Positions 12,124 to 21,332 of a DNA stretch of 64,000 nt are shown here, one piece after another (position 1 is the stretch's first letter; every line of letters begins with the position of its first letter). The notes under the pieces were generated by a model. It saw only the letters and a program-made list of their open reading frames with translations, did not search any database and was not told the origin of the DNA. This stretch comes from Terriglobia bacterium (GTDB lineage: Bacteria > Acidobacteriota > Terriglobia > Bryobacterales > Bryobacteraceae): the NCBI GenBank assembly GCA_020073445.1, contig JAIQFE010000024.1, forward strand, positions 29,963-93,962. Reading direction: 5' to 3'. The translations under genes and the position numbers were made by a program.

Positions 12124-12201
12124 GGACAGGCAGCTCTGTCCACTCCCAGGTTCGTGCTCGAAGTCACAAGTTTAACGCGAGGGGACAGAGTAGCCTGTCC
12201 C
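12124..12201 (-). repeat. Two-hairpin dispersed repeat, copy 1
   Basis: Inverted copy of the element at 58255-58331. One hairpin is GGACAG-GCAGCT-CTGTCC at 12124-12141. The other is GGGGACAG-AGTAGC-CTGTCCCC at 12181-12202. The 39-40 base spacer contains AAGTCACAAGTTTA, which is conserved between the copies. On hand alignment the hairpin cores are identical and about 31 of 40 spacer columns match. It lies between the receptor gene (stop at 12223) and the CusF-like gene, both on the minus strand, and so could also end transcription. The layout resembles a REP/BIME element. Confidence 0.85.
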
Positions 12202-12222
12202 CCTCACGGAAGCCGGCTCAAC

Positions 12223-15200
12223 TTAGAAACTAAATTTCGCGGCCAACTGGATGACTCGGGAGTTGCTGGGGAACACCTGATCCCATTTCCCGAACAGCGG
12301 ATTTCCTGGAGTGAGATAGCTGGTTTGACCCACGTGGCTGACGGCGAGGACGCTATCGAGCAGCCCAGGCGTGTACTGCGGATGATTCAAGCCATTGTAG
12401 AAGTCCGCACGAATCTGGACGTGGTAACGCTCGCCCGCCGTGAAGGACTTAGCGACGCTCATATCGATATTGTCGATGGGATTCGTCGCCAGAATGTTCC
12501 GCCCGGAGGTAGCCAGCGCTCCCGAGGACGCGCGGATGAACTGGGCGTTCGGATTCGCCGCCAGATACGCAACTGTCTGCCCGGCGCTGTTCTTTAAAGC
12601 CGTGACATCGCTACCGGTCCCCGGCACACCGTTGGGATTGACGATCACGCGATCGCCGGCATTGTCCAGATTCAAGTTCGAATCGACGGCGCTTTGCGGA
12701 GTCACCCACTCAGGCGATTCCACGATGTACACGCCGGACAGCTGGTAGTTGCCCAGAACGTTGCGCAGGAACCAGTTGCCGTCTTTCTCGAACCAGGGCG
12801 TCTGATACAACGTAGTCAGCGTCAGCCGATGACGATGATCGAGCGCGGAAGAGGCCCACTCCGGCGCCAGATGCTGGAAGTCTTGAGGACGGCGCGGTGT
12901 CAAAGATGTGAAATTCAACTCCATCGTACTGTCGTCTAACAAATGGCTCCAGGTGTACCCGCCTTTAAACGTCAGGTGACCCGAAAGCCGCTTGGTCACA
13001 TCGATCGCCAGGCCGTTGTACTCCGAATTCCCCCGCGGAACGTACGAGGTGATCCCCGAAGAATTGGTGAAACCATAAGGCGCCAGCGAATTGGCCTGGG
13101 CGTTTCTCTGAGCCGTAAGCTGCGTGAGCGTGAGCGGCAGGCTGTTCAACTGGTCCGCAGTAGGAGCCTGCAGATAGGTCGGAAGATAGTTCGTATCGGT
13201 CACCACTGCGGTGCGGCCCAGCTGGGTCTGCATCAGCAGGTGGACACCCTTGGTGCCCAAGTAGCGAACGTCCAACAGCCAGTCTTTTGCAAAGGTGTGC
13301 TGTACGCCGAAATTCCAGTTAATCGCGTAGCCCAGTTTCTGGTTATCGAGCCAGCCCGTTGTGGCTGCACGAGCCTGTGCAGGGCTCAGGGTGGCAGGAG
13401 TCGCACTCGCCAGGATCCCGCCGTTCGCCAGAAATCCCGGCGCATTGGCTCCTGTAACCGTGACCACGGAGTTGACCTCTGGCGGGCGAACATTCAGGCC
13501 GATGTTGTCGAAGATCTGGTCGTAAGCGATTCCGAACCCGCCGCGGATCGACGTCGTCGCGGACTTGCCGGGTGAGTAGGCAAATCCGATGCGCGGCGCG
13601 AAATTCTTGGTCTGCGGCTGGGGCGCAAAAAAGGTCAGAACGCCCGGCACATCCGCCTGGCTGTTCAGCGTGTACTCCTGCATCGATCTCGGCACCGCCG
13701 TGAATTCGTAACGCAGGCCCAGACTCAGGGAGAAGTTTCGCGTGACTTTCCAATCGTCATTGGCGAACGCGTAGAGCGCGTAGTTGTTTCCGGAATACGG
13801 ACTGCTGCCGCCGACGGCGCGCGTCGCCAGACTATCGGGAGTCAGATCCAGGAGGTACTGCTGCAGATTGCTGTATTGATAGTTGCCGCGGACATTGGAA
13901 ATGAAGTTGATAAGGGAAGTATTGTCCCGCCCGTCAAAGCCAAACTTCATGCTGTGACGGCCCTTGATCCAGGTCACGTTGTCGACAAACTGATACGTGT
14001 TCTGAGCCACCTGCTGCGGAGCATTTGGATCCGGGCCGATCTGAGCTCCCAAATTGCTCCCCGTGCCCACCACCAGGTTCGGGAACGAATCCAGACCGGG
14101 AAACTGCGTGGAGGGAACCGAGTTGTTGTCGTTCAGGCGGTTGTACGCCAGGCGCACCTCATTGGCCAGATCGGCGCGGAACGCGTGGAACTCGGACAGG
14201 GAAAACAGCTTGGCCGTAGTGGGACGCAGATGATAGAACGCCGACTGGGCGGCCGCTGTATCGATCCTCGAAGTGTTGTTCGCGATGTAGCGCACGCGCA
14301 ACTGGTCGCTCTCCGAGAAGTTATAGTCGCCCGAAACGAGACCGCGATAAATGTTCTGGTAACTGGGTGCAAGAGTCGGCACGATACCCAGAGGAATGGA
14401 GGTGCCGTTCACGGTGGTGGCAAAGTTGCTAGTCTGCTGCGGCGCGGCGCCGACATACTGCTTCATCACGTTGAGATTGGTTTGGGAGACGTTCGTCATC
14501 CCCGCCAAGGTCGCGTACCCGGCCGCGGTGGGAGCGTAAACCGTGGAACCGGAGGTGCTGCCCCACCCAGTTGGATTGTAATCGAAGTTGCCGTAGTAGA
14601 AGATCTTGTCTTTCTTGATCGGACCGCCGACGGCGCCGCCCAGCACGTTGTTGTCGTAACGCGGCTGCGTGACGGTTCCCTGCCTCCTGAACGCCTGATC
14701 CATGGCGTCCAGGTTGCGGTTCTGCAGATATTCGTAAAGCGTTGCGTGGAGATCGTTGCCGCCGCGCCGGATCACCGCGCTGAACTGGCCACCCGAGGAG
14801 TGTCCGAACTCGGCGGAGAACTGATTCTGGAGTACGCTAAATTCGGCCACCGAATCGTTAGGCAGGGCGATCACGGGACCCGTAGTATCCTTACGGTTGT
14901 TGTCGGTTCCGTCGACCATGTAGTTGTTGTTACGCGGCCGCTGGCCGCCCACCGAAGGACCGGTTCCCGCGCCGATTCCGCCCGAGCTCGCAACGCCCGC
15001 TCCCAGCAAAGAAAGATTCAGATATCCGCCCGCAGGATCCGCCGCGACAGCCAGGTCCGATGACAGCCGGCTGGTGAAAATGTTCGCGATCTGCGCGGTG
15101 GTGGCGTCGATCAGCGTCGCGGAGTCCACGACCTCGATCGATTCCGTAGCCGTACCGATCGAAAGCGTGACGTTGGCCGTGGCGGTCTTGTTCAACTCAA

Positions 15201-15498
15201 CGCCGAGATCATTGAGTTGAGCGCGCTTGAATCCGGCCGATGAGACGGTGACGCTGTAGGCTCCCACCGGAAGGTTGTTGAAGCGGTACGCGCCGCTCTC
15301 ATCCGACTTGGTCTCCGCAACCACTCCGGTCGCCGTGTTCTTGGCACTGACACTGGCGTCGGTAACTACTTTTCCGCTGACGTCGTAGATTGTTCCGACC
15401 AGATTCCCGTCGGTGACCTGACCGAAGCTGCTGATCGTCAAAAACGAGGTGGTGAACGCCATCAGTAGCAACAGCGAGGTGTGGCGAGACGAAGACAT
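12223..15498 (-). CDS. Oar-like TonB-dependent receptor with N-terminal carboxypeptidase-regulatory domain
   Basis: 1091 residues. A signal peptide (about 1-27, ending SSFGQ) is followed by a CarboxypepD_reg-like beta-sandwich (LVGTIYDVSGKVVTDASVSA through LPVGAYSVTV, about 33-90), a plug region (about 130-250, with PSVGGQRPRNNNYMVDG) and a long beta-barrel. The last residue is Phe (AAKFSF), the usual outer-membrane assembly signal. Such receptors are greatly expanded in Solibacter-like acidobacteria and are thought to import or bind large or complex organic compounds. The substrate is unknown. No TonB or ExbB is nearby. The ATG is preceded by AAAGGGATCCTC. Confidence 0.9.
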   Translation of the reverse strand: MSSSRHTSLLLLMAFTTSFLTISSFGQVTDGNLVGTIYDVSGKVVTDASVSAKNTATGVVAETKSDESGAYRFNNLPVGAYSVTVSSAGFKRAQLNDLGVELNKTATANVTLSIGTATESIEVVDSATLIDATTAQIANIFTSRLSSDLAVAADPAGGYLNLSLLGAGVASSGGIGAGTGPSVGGQRPRNNNYMVDGTDNNRKDTTGPVIALPNDSVAEFSVLQNQFSAEFGHSSGGQFSAVIRRGGNDLHATLYEYLQNRNLDAMDQAFRRQGTVTQPRYDNNVLGGAVGGPIKKDKIFYYGNFDYNPTGWGSTSGSTVYAPTAAGYATLAGMTNVSQTNLNVMKQYVGAAPQQTSNFATTVNGTSIPLGIVPTLAPSYQNIYRGLVSGDYNFSESDQLRVRYIANNTSRIDTAAAQSAFYHLRPTTAKLFSLSEFHAFRADLANEVRLAYNRLNDNNSVPSTQFPGLDSFPNLVVGTGSNLGAQIGPDPNAPQQVAQNTYQFVDNVTWIKGRHSMKFGFDGRDNTSLINFISNVRGNYQYSNLQQYLLDLTPDSLATRAVGGSSPYSGNNYALYAFANDDWKVTRNFSLSLGLRYEFTAVPRSMQEYTLNSQADVPGVLTFFAPQPQTKNFAPRIGFAYSPGKSATTSIRGGFGIAYDQIFDNIGLNVRPPEVNSVVTVTGANAPGFLANGGILASATPATLSPAQARAATTGWLDNQKLGYAINWNFGVQHTFAKDWLLDVRYLGTKGVHLLMQTQLGRTAVVTDTNYLPTYLQAPTADQLNSLPLTLTQLTAQRNAQANSLAPYGFTNSSGITSYVPRGNSEYNGLAIDVTKRLSGHLTFKGGYTWSHLLDDSTMELNFTSLTPRRPQDFQHLAPEWASSALDHRHRLTLTTLYQTPWFEKDGNWFLRNVLGNYQLSGVYIVESPEWVTPQSAVDSNLNLDNAGDRVIVNPNGVPGTGSDVTALKNSAGQTVAYLAANPNAQFIRASSGALATSGRNILATNPIDNIDMSVAKSFTAGERYHVQIRADFYNGLNHPQYTPGLLDSVLAVSHVGQTSYLTPGNPLFGKWDQVFPSNSRVIQLAAKFSF

Positions 15499-15601
15499 GA
15501 GGATCCCTTTCCTATGCCGGAGTTTCCCGGCCTTATAACTCTGAATCGGTAGGAAGTACGGAGAGGATTAGGTGTGGCTAGGTGGAAGGACTCAACCAGT
15601 G

Positions 15602-16786
15602 CTAGGGCCTGCTAAGGTCCCGATCTAGCGATGGTGCTCCGGAACCGGTCACGATCCCCAACAACGCAAAGAAGAAAGCCGCCAGAGCCGGCCTCTGCTG
15701 CATTGGGTAGTCGACGAGGCAGTGCACGAACACGGCCAGCAATCCCAGCCCCCACAGGGATCGAAAAGCCGGACGGACGGCGCCGGCAACGGCTCCCATC
15801 ATTAATAGGAGGAACGGGATGCCACCCTCGGCGGCCCATTGGGCCCAGTCGTTGTGAGCCTGGTTGGCGAACAGGCCGTCGTCGAACCGCGCGAAGCCAG
15901 GGTAGACCTCCGGCCAGGTTCCCAGCCCCCATCCGGTCAGCGGGCGATTGCGGACCATCTCCAGGCTGGATAGCAGAAGATCCTTCCGAAGGGCATACGC
16001 GTTCGGTTCCTGCAGCCGCTTCCAGATGACATCCCAGCCGGCGACCGCGCCCAGAACCACCAAAGTGCTCACGCTCGCGAGCAGCACGCGTCCCGCGGCT
16101 CTCCGGGAAATGAGGCCCTGCCCCAGAGCGATCATCGGAATCACCACAACTTCGACCAGGCACAGAATGGTCCCGGCCCGCGAGCCGCCCGCGACGACCG
16201 AAGCCAACAACAGCGCGCCGATGACGCTATAGAGCATGCGCCGCCGCTGATCCAGGATCGCCCGGACCAGTGCGAGAGGAAGCACCGCTTCGATAAACGC
16301 GGCGTACTGGTTGTAGTAGACGAAAGGCCCCAGCGTTCGCCGGTCCGACCCGGCATGGAACAGCCAGAAGACAACTCCCTCCGGCGACGAGAACACGGTG
16401 AGCATCGAAACTGCGGCGAGCGCCGTACCGAACCACAGCAAGGCACTGAGAAACCGCTCGCGGCGCTGCCGGGCGCGAGCCAATTCGAGCCCCAACGAGA
16501 AGACCGCCAGATAGGTGGTCCAGTTGAGAACTTCGTTGAGGGTTTTGAGTCGATCCACCGACCATCCGGCGAAAGCCTGGATCAGCCCCCACACGACCGC
16601 CGCGCCGAGCAGCACCATAGTCGGGTGCAAGGCAATGCGCTTGCTCCTCACAATATGCACCGCCGCCGAGGCGAAAATCGCGAGTTGAAATGTGGTCAGC
16701 GCCCAGCGAGCCGGAACCCACAAGGTGAGGATGCCCAGAAACAGAATCGCCGCAAGCAGCATCACGGACCACTTTACGCGATCCAC
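15602..16786 (-). CDS. O-antigen ligase (Wzy_C) family membrane protein
   Basis: 394 residues with about ten hydrophobic segments and a large periplasmic loop region after YNQYAAFIEAVLPLAL, containing GWGLGTWPEVYPGF and ANQAHNDWAQWAAEGG. The latter is the typical Wzy_C pattern with a conserved histidine before the following membrane helix. Family members join O-antigen or other glycans to carriers, or polymerise exopolysaccharide; which applies here cannot be said. No other glycan genes are adjacent. The start is the GTG at 16786, the last possible before an upstream stop; an ATG eight codons later is an alternative. The start is only 19 bases from the divergent small lipoprotein gene. Confidence 0.85.
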   Translation of the reverse strand: MDRVKWSVMLLAAILFLGILTLWVPARWALTTFQLAIFASAAVHIVRSKRIALHPTMVLLGAAVVWGLIQAFAGWSVDRLKTLNEVLNWTTYLAVFSLGLELARARQRRERFLSALLWFGTALAAVSMLTVFSSPEGVVFWLFHAGSDRRTLGPFVYYNQYAAFIEAVLPLALVRAILDQRRRMLYSVIGALLLASVVAGGSRAGTILCLVEVVVIPMIALGQGLISRRAAGRVLLASVSTLVVLGAVAGWDVIWKRLQEPNAYALRKDLLLSSLEMVRNRPLTGWGLGTWPEVYPGFARFDDGLFANQAHNDWAQWAAEGGIPFLLLMMGAVAGAVRPAFRSLWGLGLLAVFVHCLVDYPMQQRPALAAFFFALLGIVTGSGAPSLDRDLSRP

Positions 16787-16805
16787 GTGTCATACTTTCT
16801 CTTAA

Positions 16806-17105
16806 GTGAAGCTGCGACGCACAGCTTGGCTGTTAACCCTGCTCCTGAGCATGGCCGGGTGCTTTGGCACCCCAGCCGCAAGTGTCGCCATATCTCAATC
16901 GTCGTATTCGGTTGTCTGGCCGCACACATCCGCCCGTAAACCGAATGTTCCGCGGCAAGAGATCGCGGAATTCAGGCAACTTGTTTCGCCGCGTGCTGCA
17001 GACTCGCTCCAGGTCGTCGGGACCGCCAACGCTTCGGCTCCAACCGCGCTTCTCGACCCCTCGCTGTTTCAACGTCCTCCTCCGCCGATTTCCTCGCGGC
17101 CCTAA
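16806..17105 (+). CDS. Small putative lipoprotein upstream of a SecA paralogue
   Basis: 99 residues, not recognised as any family. The N-terminus is a convincing lipoprotein signal (KLRRTAWLLTLLLSMAGC, cysteine at 19). The remainder is rich in Ser, Ala and Pro and ends in a proline cluster (RPPPPISSRP). The GTG start has no clear ribosome binding site, which lowers confidence. It lies 38 bases before the SecA-like gene in the same direction, so it may be a partner or substrate, but this is only positional. Confidence 0.5.
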   Translation: MKLRRTAWLLTLLLSMAGCFGTPAASVAISQSSYSVVWPHTSARKPNVPRQEIAEFRQLVSPRAADSLQVVGTANASAPTALLDPSLFQRPPPPISSRP

Positions 17106-17143
17106 CCAAACAACAATTCGGTAAAGGAAAAAAGGAGGGAGTC

Positions 17144-19279
17144 GTGCGCCGATTCCTGGATTCTCTATTTGCACCCTCGCGTCGCGATGCGGCCGATATT
17201 CAAAAAATCAACGCCATGCGTGCTGGATTCGCGGGCTTGACCGATAATCAACTTCGCGCAGCCGGTACCCGGGCGAAAGATCTACTGACAGTAATAGCCG
17301 TTACGGCCGCGGTCGCTTCACGCGTGCTGGGACTGGATATGTTCGACGTCCAGCTTCGCGGGACCCTGGCATTGGCGCGCGGCAGCATCGCCGAAATGCA
17401 GACGGGCGAGGGCAAGACGCTGGCGGCCGTTCCGGCCATCGCCTGGTTCGCTCGTCAAGGCAAAGGCGTCCACGTGATGACCGTGAATGACTACCTCGCC
17501 CGCCGCGACGCAGCCTGGATGGGCGAGATCTACCGGTTCCTCGGCTTGACCGTCGCCCACGTCCAGCAGGGGATGACCGCCGCGGAACGGCGTGCGGCGT
17601 ATGACTGCGATATCACCTACGCGACCGCCAATGAAATCGGCTTCGATTTCCTGCGCGACCGGCTGGCACTTCGCTTAGATCAGGTCCATCGGCCTTTCGC
17701 CGCCGCAGTTATTGACGAGGCCGATTCCATCCTGATCGACGAGGCTCGCATTCCACTCGTGATCGCCGGCGGGGACAGCGCCGACAGCCCTTGGGCCTAT
17801 GCGGCCGATCCGGTCATCCGCAATTTCCGCATTCCGGTGCACTGCACGATCGATGTAGGGAGCCGCAATGTCGCCCTCACCGATATCGGAATCGCGGCCA
17901 TCGAAAACGCTTTCGGCTGCGGCAATCTCTACGATGAGCGCAATATCGGGCTGTTGTCCGCTGTGCAGGATTCTCTGCACGCTCATGTCCTGCTGCGCCG
18001 CGACGTCGACTACGTCGTGAAGAACGGCGCCATCGAAATGGTCGATGAGTTCAAGGGCCGTATCGCCCAGGACCGCCGCTGGCCCGCTGGACTCCACACC
18101 GCCGTGGAGGTCAAGGAAGGAGTGGCCGCGAAACGCCAGGGAATGATTCTGGGCTCGATGACTCTGGCGCACCTGGTCCGGCTCTACCCACGAATCTGCG
18201 GCATGACCGGCACTGCCGCCACGCAGGCGCTCGAATTCCAACAGGTCTACGAAATGCCGGTAGAAGTGATCCCGTCCAACCGCCCGATGATCCGCGTGGA
18301 TCATCCCGACGCGGTGTTCGCCACGAAAGTGGAGAAGGAGGCCGCCGTGCTTGCAGAGATCCGCCGGCTTCACCAGAAGGGCCAGCCTGTGCTGGTCGGG
18401 ACCGGCAGCGTCGAGGAATCGGAACGGCTGAGCCAGTGGCTGGGCGACATACCTCATAACGTCTTAAACGCCCGTAACGACGAGCACGAGGCGGCCATCA
18501 TCGCCCACGCCGGCGAACGCGGCGCCGTGACGATTTCGACCAACATGGCGGGCCGCGGCACCGACATCCGTCTTGGCCAGGGAGCCGCCGAGTTGGGCGG
18601 GCTGTTCGTGATCGGCACCCAGAAGCATGAGAGCCGCAGGATCGACAACCAGCTTCGCGGACGCTCCGGGCGGCAAGGCGATCCCGGCGGCTCGCGCTTC
18701 TACGTCTCGCTGGAAGACGACTTACTCGTCAAATACGGCGATCTCAATCCCGAGCTGGGCCGCGATCCCGAAACCGTGCAGCGCCTGGTGGAAGGCCACC
18801 ATCTGGACGCGCGGCTTTTTCTTCAGAAGTACGAGCTGCCCATCGAAGGCCAGCGCTATCGGATTCACGCGCACCGGCAGTCGGTTCTCTCCGGCGAAAC
18901 GCGCTGTGAATCAGACCTGGCCCGGTTGGTCACCCTGCGTGCGATCGACGATTTGTGGGCCGATTACCTCGCGCGTGTCGCCGAGTTGCGGTCGAGTATC
19001 CCGTGGCTCGATTTCGCCCTGGCGGGCGTGCCCTGGCTAACGTTGGATCGCCGGGATCCGCTCTACGAATACGCCCAGAAGATCCACCAGTGGTTCCCGG
19101 AGATGGAAGCGGCGTTACCTGGTGAGATCGAAAAACGCTTGGCGGAAGCCCAGGCCGGTGCTTCGGATCCGGGCGAGCGCGGCGCCGTCTGGACCTACCT
19201 CACGACGGATCAACCGTTCGGGTCGTTCAGCCAGAGATTGGCTCGCGGTGTCGCGCGACGATTCAAAAAGCGGTCCTAA
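17144..19279 (+). CDS. Short SecA paralogue (accessory preprotein translocase ATPase)
   Basis: 711 residues against about 900 in housekeeping SecA. The DEAD motor is complete: Walker A MQTGEGKT (85-92), VNDYLARRDAAWMG, DEADSILIDEAR from 191, GMTGTA, TNMAGRGTDIRLG and QLRGRSGRQGDPGGSRFY. The peptide-crosslinking domain is shortened and the protein stops soon after a reduced helical scaffold. The zinc-binding CxCx8CH tail that contacts SecB and lipids is missing. The GTG start follows AAGGAGGGAGTC, a strong ribosome binding site. It is probably an accessory export ATPase rather than the essential SecA. No SecY2 or other accessory Sec gene is visible. Confidence 0.85.
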   Translation: MRRFLDSLFAPSRRDAADIQKINAMRAGFAGLTDNQLRAAGTRAKDLLTVIAVTAAVASRVLGLDMFDVQLRGTLALARGSIAEMQTGEGKTLAAVPAIAWFARQGKGVHVMTVNDYLARRDAAWMGEIYRFLGLTVAHVQQGMTAAERRAAYDCDITYATANEIGFDFLRDRLALRLDQVHRPFAAAVIDEADSILIDEARIPLVIAGGDSADSPWAYAADPVIRNFRIPVHCTIDVGSRNVALTDIGIAAIENAFGCGNLYDERNIGLLSAVQDSLHAHVLLRRDVDYVVKNGAIEMVDEFKGRIAQDRRWPAGLHTAVEVKEGVAAKRQGMILGSMTLAHLVRLYPRICGMTGTAATQALEFQQVYEMPVEVIPSNRPMIRVDHPDAVFATKVEKEAAVLAEIRRLHQKGQPVLVGTGSVEESERLSQWLGDIPHNVLNARNDEHEAAIIAHAGERGAVTISTNMAGRGTDIRLGQGAAELGGLFVIGTQKHESRRIDNQLRGRSGRQGDPGGSRFYVSLEDDLLVKYGDLNPELGRDPETVQRLVEGHHLDARLFLQKYELPIEGQRYRIHAHRQSVLSGETRCESDLARLVTLRAIDDLWADYLARVAELRSSIPWLDFALAGVPWLTLDRRDPLYEYAQKIHQWFPEMEAALPGEIEKRLAEAQAGASDPGERGAVWTYLTTDQPFGSFSQRLARGVARRFKKRS

Positions 19280-19528
19280 AATCAAGCTTGGGCCCTGATG
19301 TTTCCCTGAAATTCCGGTAAAACATATCGGAACGGTAAAGCTTACTCCCGTTTTGGTCCGTCTACTTAGGGAGAACGCCGCATTCGCGACTTGCGCCAAA
19401 CCTATGCCAAATAAGGTAAATACGCTAGTCCCAGCGAAGGCTGCCTCAGGTTGGCAGCGCGTGTGCATCTTCCGATTCTCGACAGGACACGCAGTGAAAA
19501 GTGAGCCTGCTCTGAGGAGACGAACATT

Positions 19529-20437
19529 ATGGCTTCGCATGAATTTGACGAAACGGCGGATCACGGGCACAGCACGCGATCGAGCAACGGGAGCAAGGGA
19601 GCCGTGATCGGCCTGACGATTGGATTGGTGGTGGCTCTGGCAGGAGATGGATACCTGCTGAAGCGTACCAGCGACACCAATGAGCAGATGGCGCAGATGC
19701 AGACAGACACCCAGGGGCAAATCACCAAACTGGGCGATGCCACCACGGAACTCCTGCAGCAACGCCTGAAAGCGCTGGATGACGAGATGACCGCCGCCAT
19801 GAAAGGCGCGAGCACCACGACCACCGCCGCCCTCAAGCGTACGCAGGCCGATGCGCTGAAGCAATCGCAGGAACTGAGCAAACAGATTCAGGAGCAGCAA
19901 CAACAGGTCGCCAGCCAGATCGGCGATTTGAAGGAAGCCACGAATTCTGTCGACTCCAAGGTCAGCGCTGTTTCGTCAGATGTGGGTAATGTGAAGACGG
20001 ACGTCACCACAGTGAAGACGGATCTTGCTTCAACCCAGTCGAACCTTGACAAGGCCACCGCGGACCTCAAGAGAATGAACGGCGACATGGGCGTGATGAG
20101 CGGCCTGATCGCAACCAATGGCAAAGACCTCGCCGCCCTGCGCGAGCTCGGAGAGCGCAACTACTTCGAGTTCGACATCAACAAGAAGCAGGCTGACCAA
20201 CGCATCGGTAACGTGACGCTGCGACTCAAGAATGCAGACCCCAAGCGGAATCGCTTCACGGTCGAAGTCCTGGCGGACGACAAGCGTGTCGAGAAGAAAG
20301 ACCGGACGATCAATGAACCGGTGCAGGTGTACGTCGGTGGCAACCGCCAGCCGTACGAAATCGTGGTGAACCAGGTGAAGAAGGATGACATCGTTGGATA
20401 TCTATCGACACCCAAGGTGACGCTGGCCCGGCAGTAA
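19529..20437 (+). CDS. Membrane-anchored coiled-coil protein of unknown function
   Basis: 302 residues, family not recognised. A 22-residue polar N-terminus precedes one membrane helix (GAVIGLTIGLVVALAGDGYL, about 23-44). A long coiled coil follows (about 48-215) rich in Gln, Asp, Lys and Thr, with imperfect repeats such as SDVGNVKTDVTTVKTDLAST. The C-terminal domain (about 215-302) looks beta-rich (FDINKKQADQRIGNVTLRL, VQVYVGG). GAGGAGA about 8 bases before the ATG is a good ribosome binding site. The 249 bases in front hold no gene that can be supported. A strong terminator follows. Confidence 0.75.
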   Translation: MASHEFDETADHGHSTRSSNGSKGAVIGLTIGLVVALAGDGYLLKRTSDTNEQMAQMQTDTQGQITKLGDATTELLQQRLKALDDEMTAAMKGASTTTTAALKRTQADALKQSQELSKQIQEQQQQVASQIGDLKEATNSVDSKVSAVSSDVGNVKTDVTTVKTDLASTQSNLDKATADLKRMNGDMGVMSGLIATNGKDLAALRELGERNYFEFDINKKQADQRIGNVTLRLKNADPKRNRFTVEVLADDKRVEKKDRTINEPVQVYVGGNRQPYEIVVNQVKKDDIVGYLSTPKVTLARQ

Positions 20438-20461
20438 TCGAAAATACAGTCCGGGTTTGTC

Positions 20462-20489
20462 GCGGGGCGGCCAGAAATGGTCGCCCCGC
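20462..20489. terminator. Rho-independent terminator, possibly bidirectional
   Basis: The stem GCGGGGCGGCC / GGTCGCCCCGC (11 bp including one G-U pair) with a 6-base loop AGAAAT is followed by AGTGTTTTAGTT. It sits 24 bases after the coiled-coil gene and between that gene and the convergent gene ending at 20507. Confidence 0.8.
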
Positions 20490-20506
20490 AGTGTTTTAGT
20501 TGCCAG

Positions 20507-21271
20507 TTACGGGGTCGGAACTTTAATGCGCCCTTCCCACAGACTCTTGTTGTTTTCCTCGCAGGAGTACTCCATAATCTCCCACTCCGGATGAAGCGTC
20601 CACCTGCGAACGCTGTCCCAAGGCTTGGTGTAGGTTTTGGGATCGTCGATGGTGATCACGTAATCGATGTGATCCTTGTCCGTACGGCGGAAGCGTTCGA
20701 TGGTGTGGAGCTGATCGCTATGCGGGTGCCCAATCGTATCGATCCTGGTGCGCCCGTTGAAGCCGATAGTGTCGATCACCAGCGTGTCGCCTTCCCACTT
20801 GCCAACCGAGTTTCCGAACCAGGTCGGATCGTAATCCTTGGGATGCGGCCGTCCGTCGATGGGCGTGACGTGGAACCAGCTGTTCTGCTCCCACAGCATC
20901 GCGATGTACTTGTCGTCCTGGATAATCTGGACCGGATGCGGCCCACCCACGGAGCGCAACAGTCCGAACGGTAGACAGGCTCCCGCGTAGTCTCCGTTAT
21001 CGGTCGCATCGTAGGATTCCCACTGCTGCTTTCCCCAGGCCGTGAACGGCAGGTCCTTGACACCCTTGCAGCACGCTTCGTCCTTGGTGACGTCCGACAT
21101 GCGCGGGGTCTGCCACACTCCGCCGAAATCCGGATGGCCATCCGCCCTGCGGGGCGCCGGCGCAGATACCTTTCCGGAGGCGGCTTTACCTTTGGCGTTG
21201 GCCTTCTGCTGCGCTGGCAAGGTCAGCGGGAGCACAGCCAGCAGGGCTAGAACATAGCAGCTAGTCTTCAT
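20507..21271 (-). CDS. Secreted protein of unknown function, acidobacterial type
   Basis: 254 residues with a clear signal peptide (MKTSCYVLALLAVLPLTLPA). The mature part begins with a Lys/Ala-rich linker and then RRADGHPDFGGVWQTP, a D-G-x-P-D-x-x-G-x-W pattern common in secreted acidobacterial proteins of unknown role. Further features are a CC pair (DEACCKG), AGACLPFGLLR, and FGNSVGKWEGDTLVIDTIGFNGRT followed by HPHSDQLHTIERFRR. The repeated Trp and Asp patterns suggest a beta-rich fold, possibly a sugar- or ligand-binding one. No catalytic motif was identified. Confidence 0.75.
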   Translation of the reverse strand: MKTSCYVLALLAVLPLTLPAQQKANAKGKAASGKVSAPAPRRADGHPDFGGVWQTPRMSDVTKDEACCKGVKDLPFTAWGKQQWESYDATDNGDYAGACLPFGLLRSVGGPHPVQIIQDDKYIAMLWEQNSWFHVTPIDGRPHPKDYDPTWFGNSVGKWEGDTLVIDTIGFNGRTRIDTIGHPHSDQLHTIERFRRTDKDHIDYVITIDDPKTYTKPWDSVRRWTLHPEWEIMEYSCEENNKSLWEGRIKVPTP

Positions 21272-21332
21272 AAGAGGTCATGATCCGCCTTGGACGGATC
21301 GGAGTCAAGCGCTCGGTCTATTTGGTGTGGGG

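Noticed and set aside
13876..15063. A 395-codon open frame opposite the TonB-dependent receptor
   Set aside because: It is a codon-bias shadow of the receptor gene without recognisable motifs.
19353..19528. An open frame in the gap after the SecA paralogue
   Set aside because: It has no ribosome binding site, runs into the next gene in another frame and has no coding-like composition; the gap shows only the GAGGAGA site of the downstream gene.
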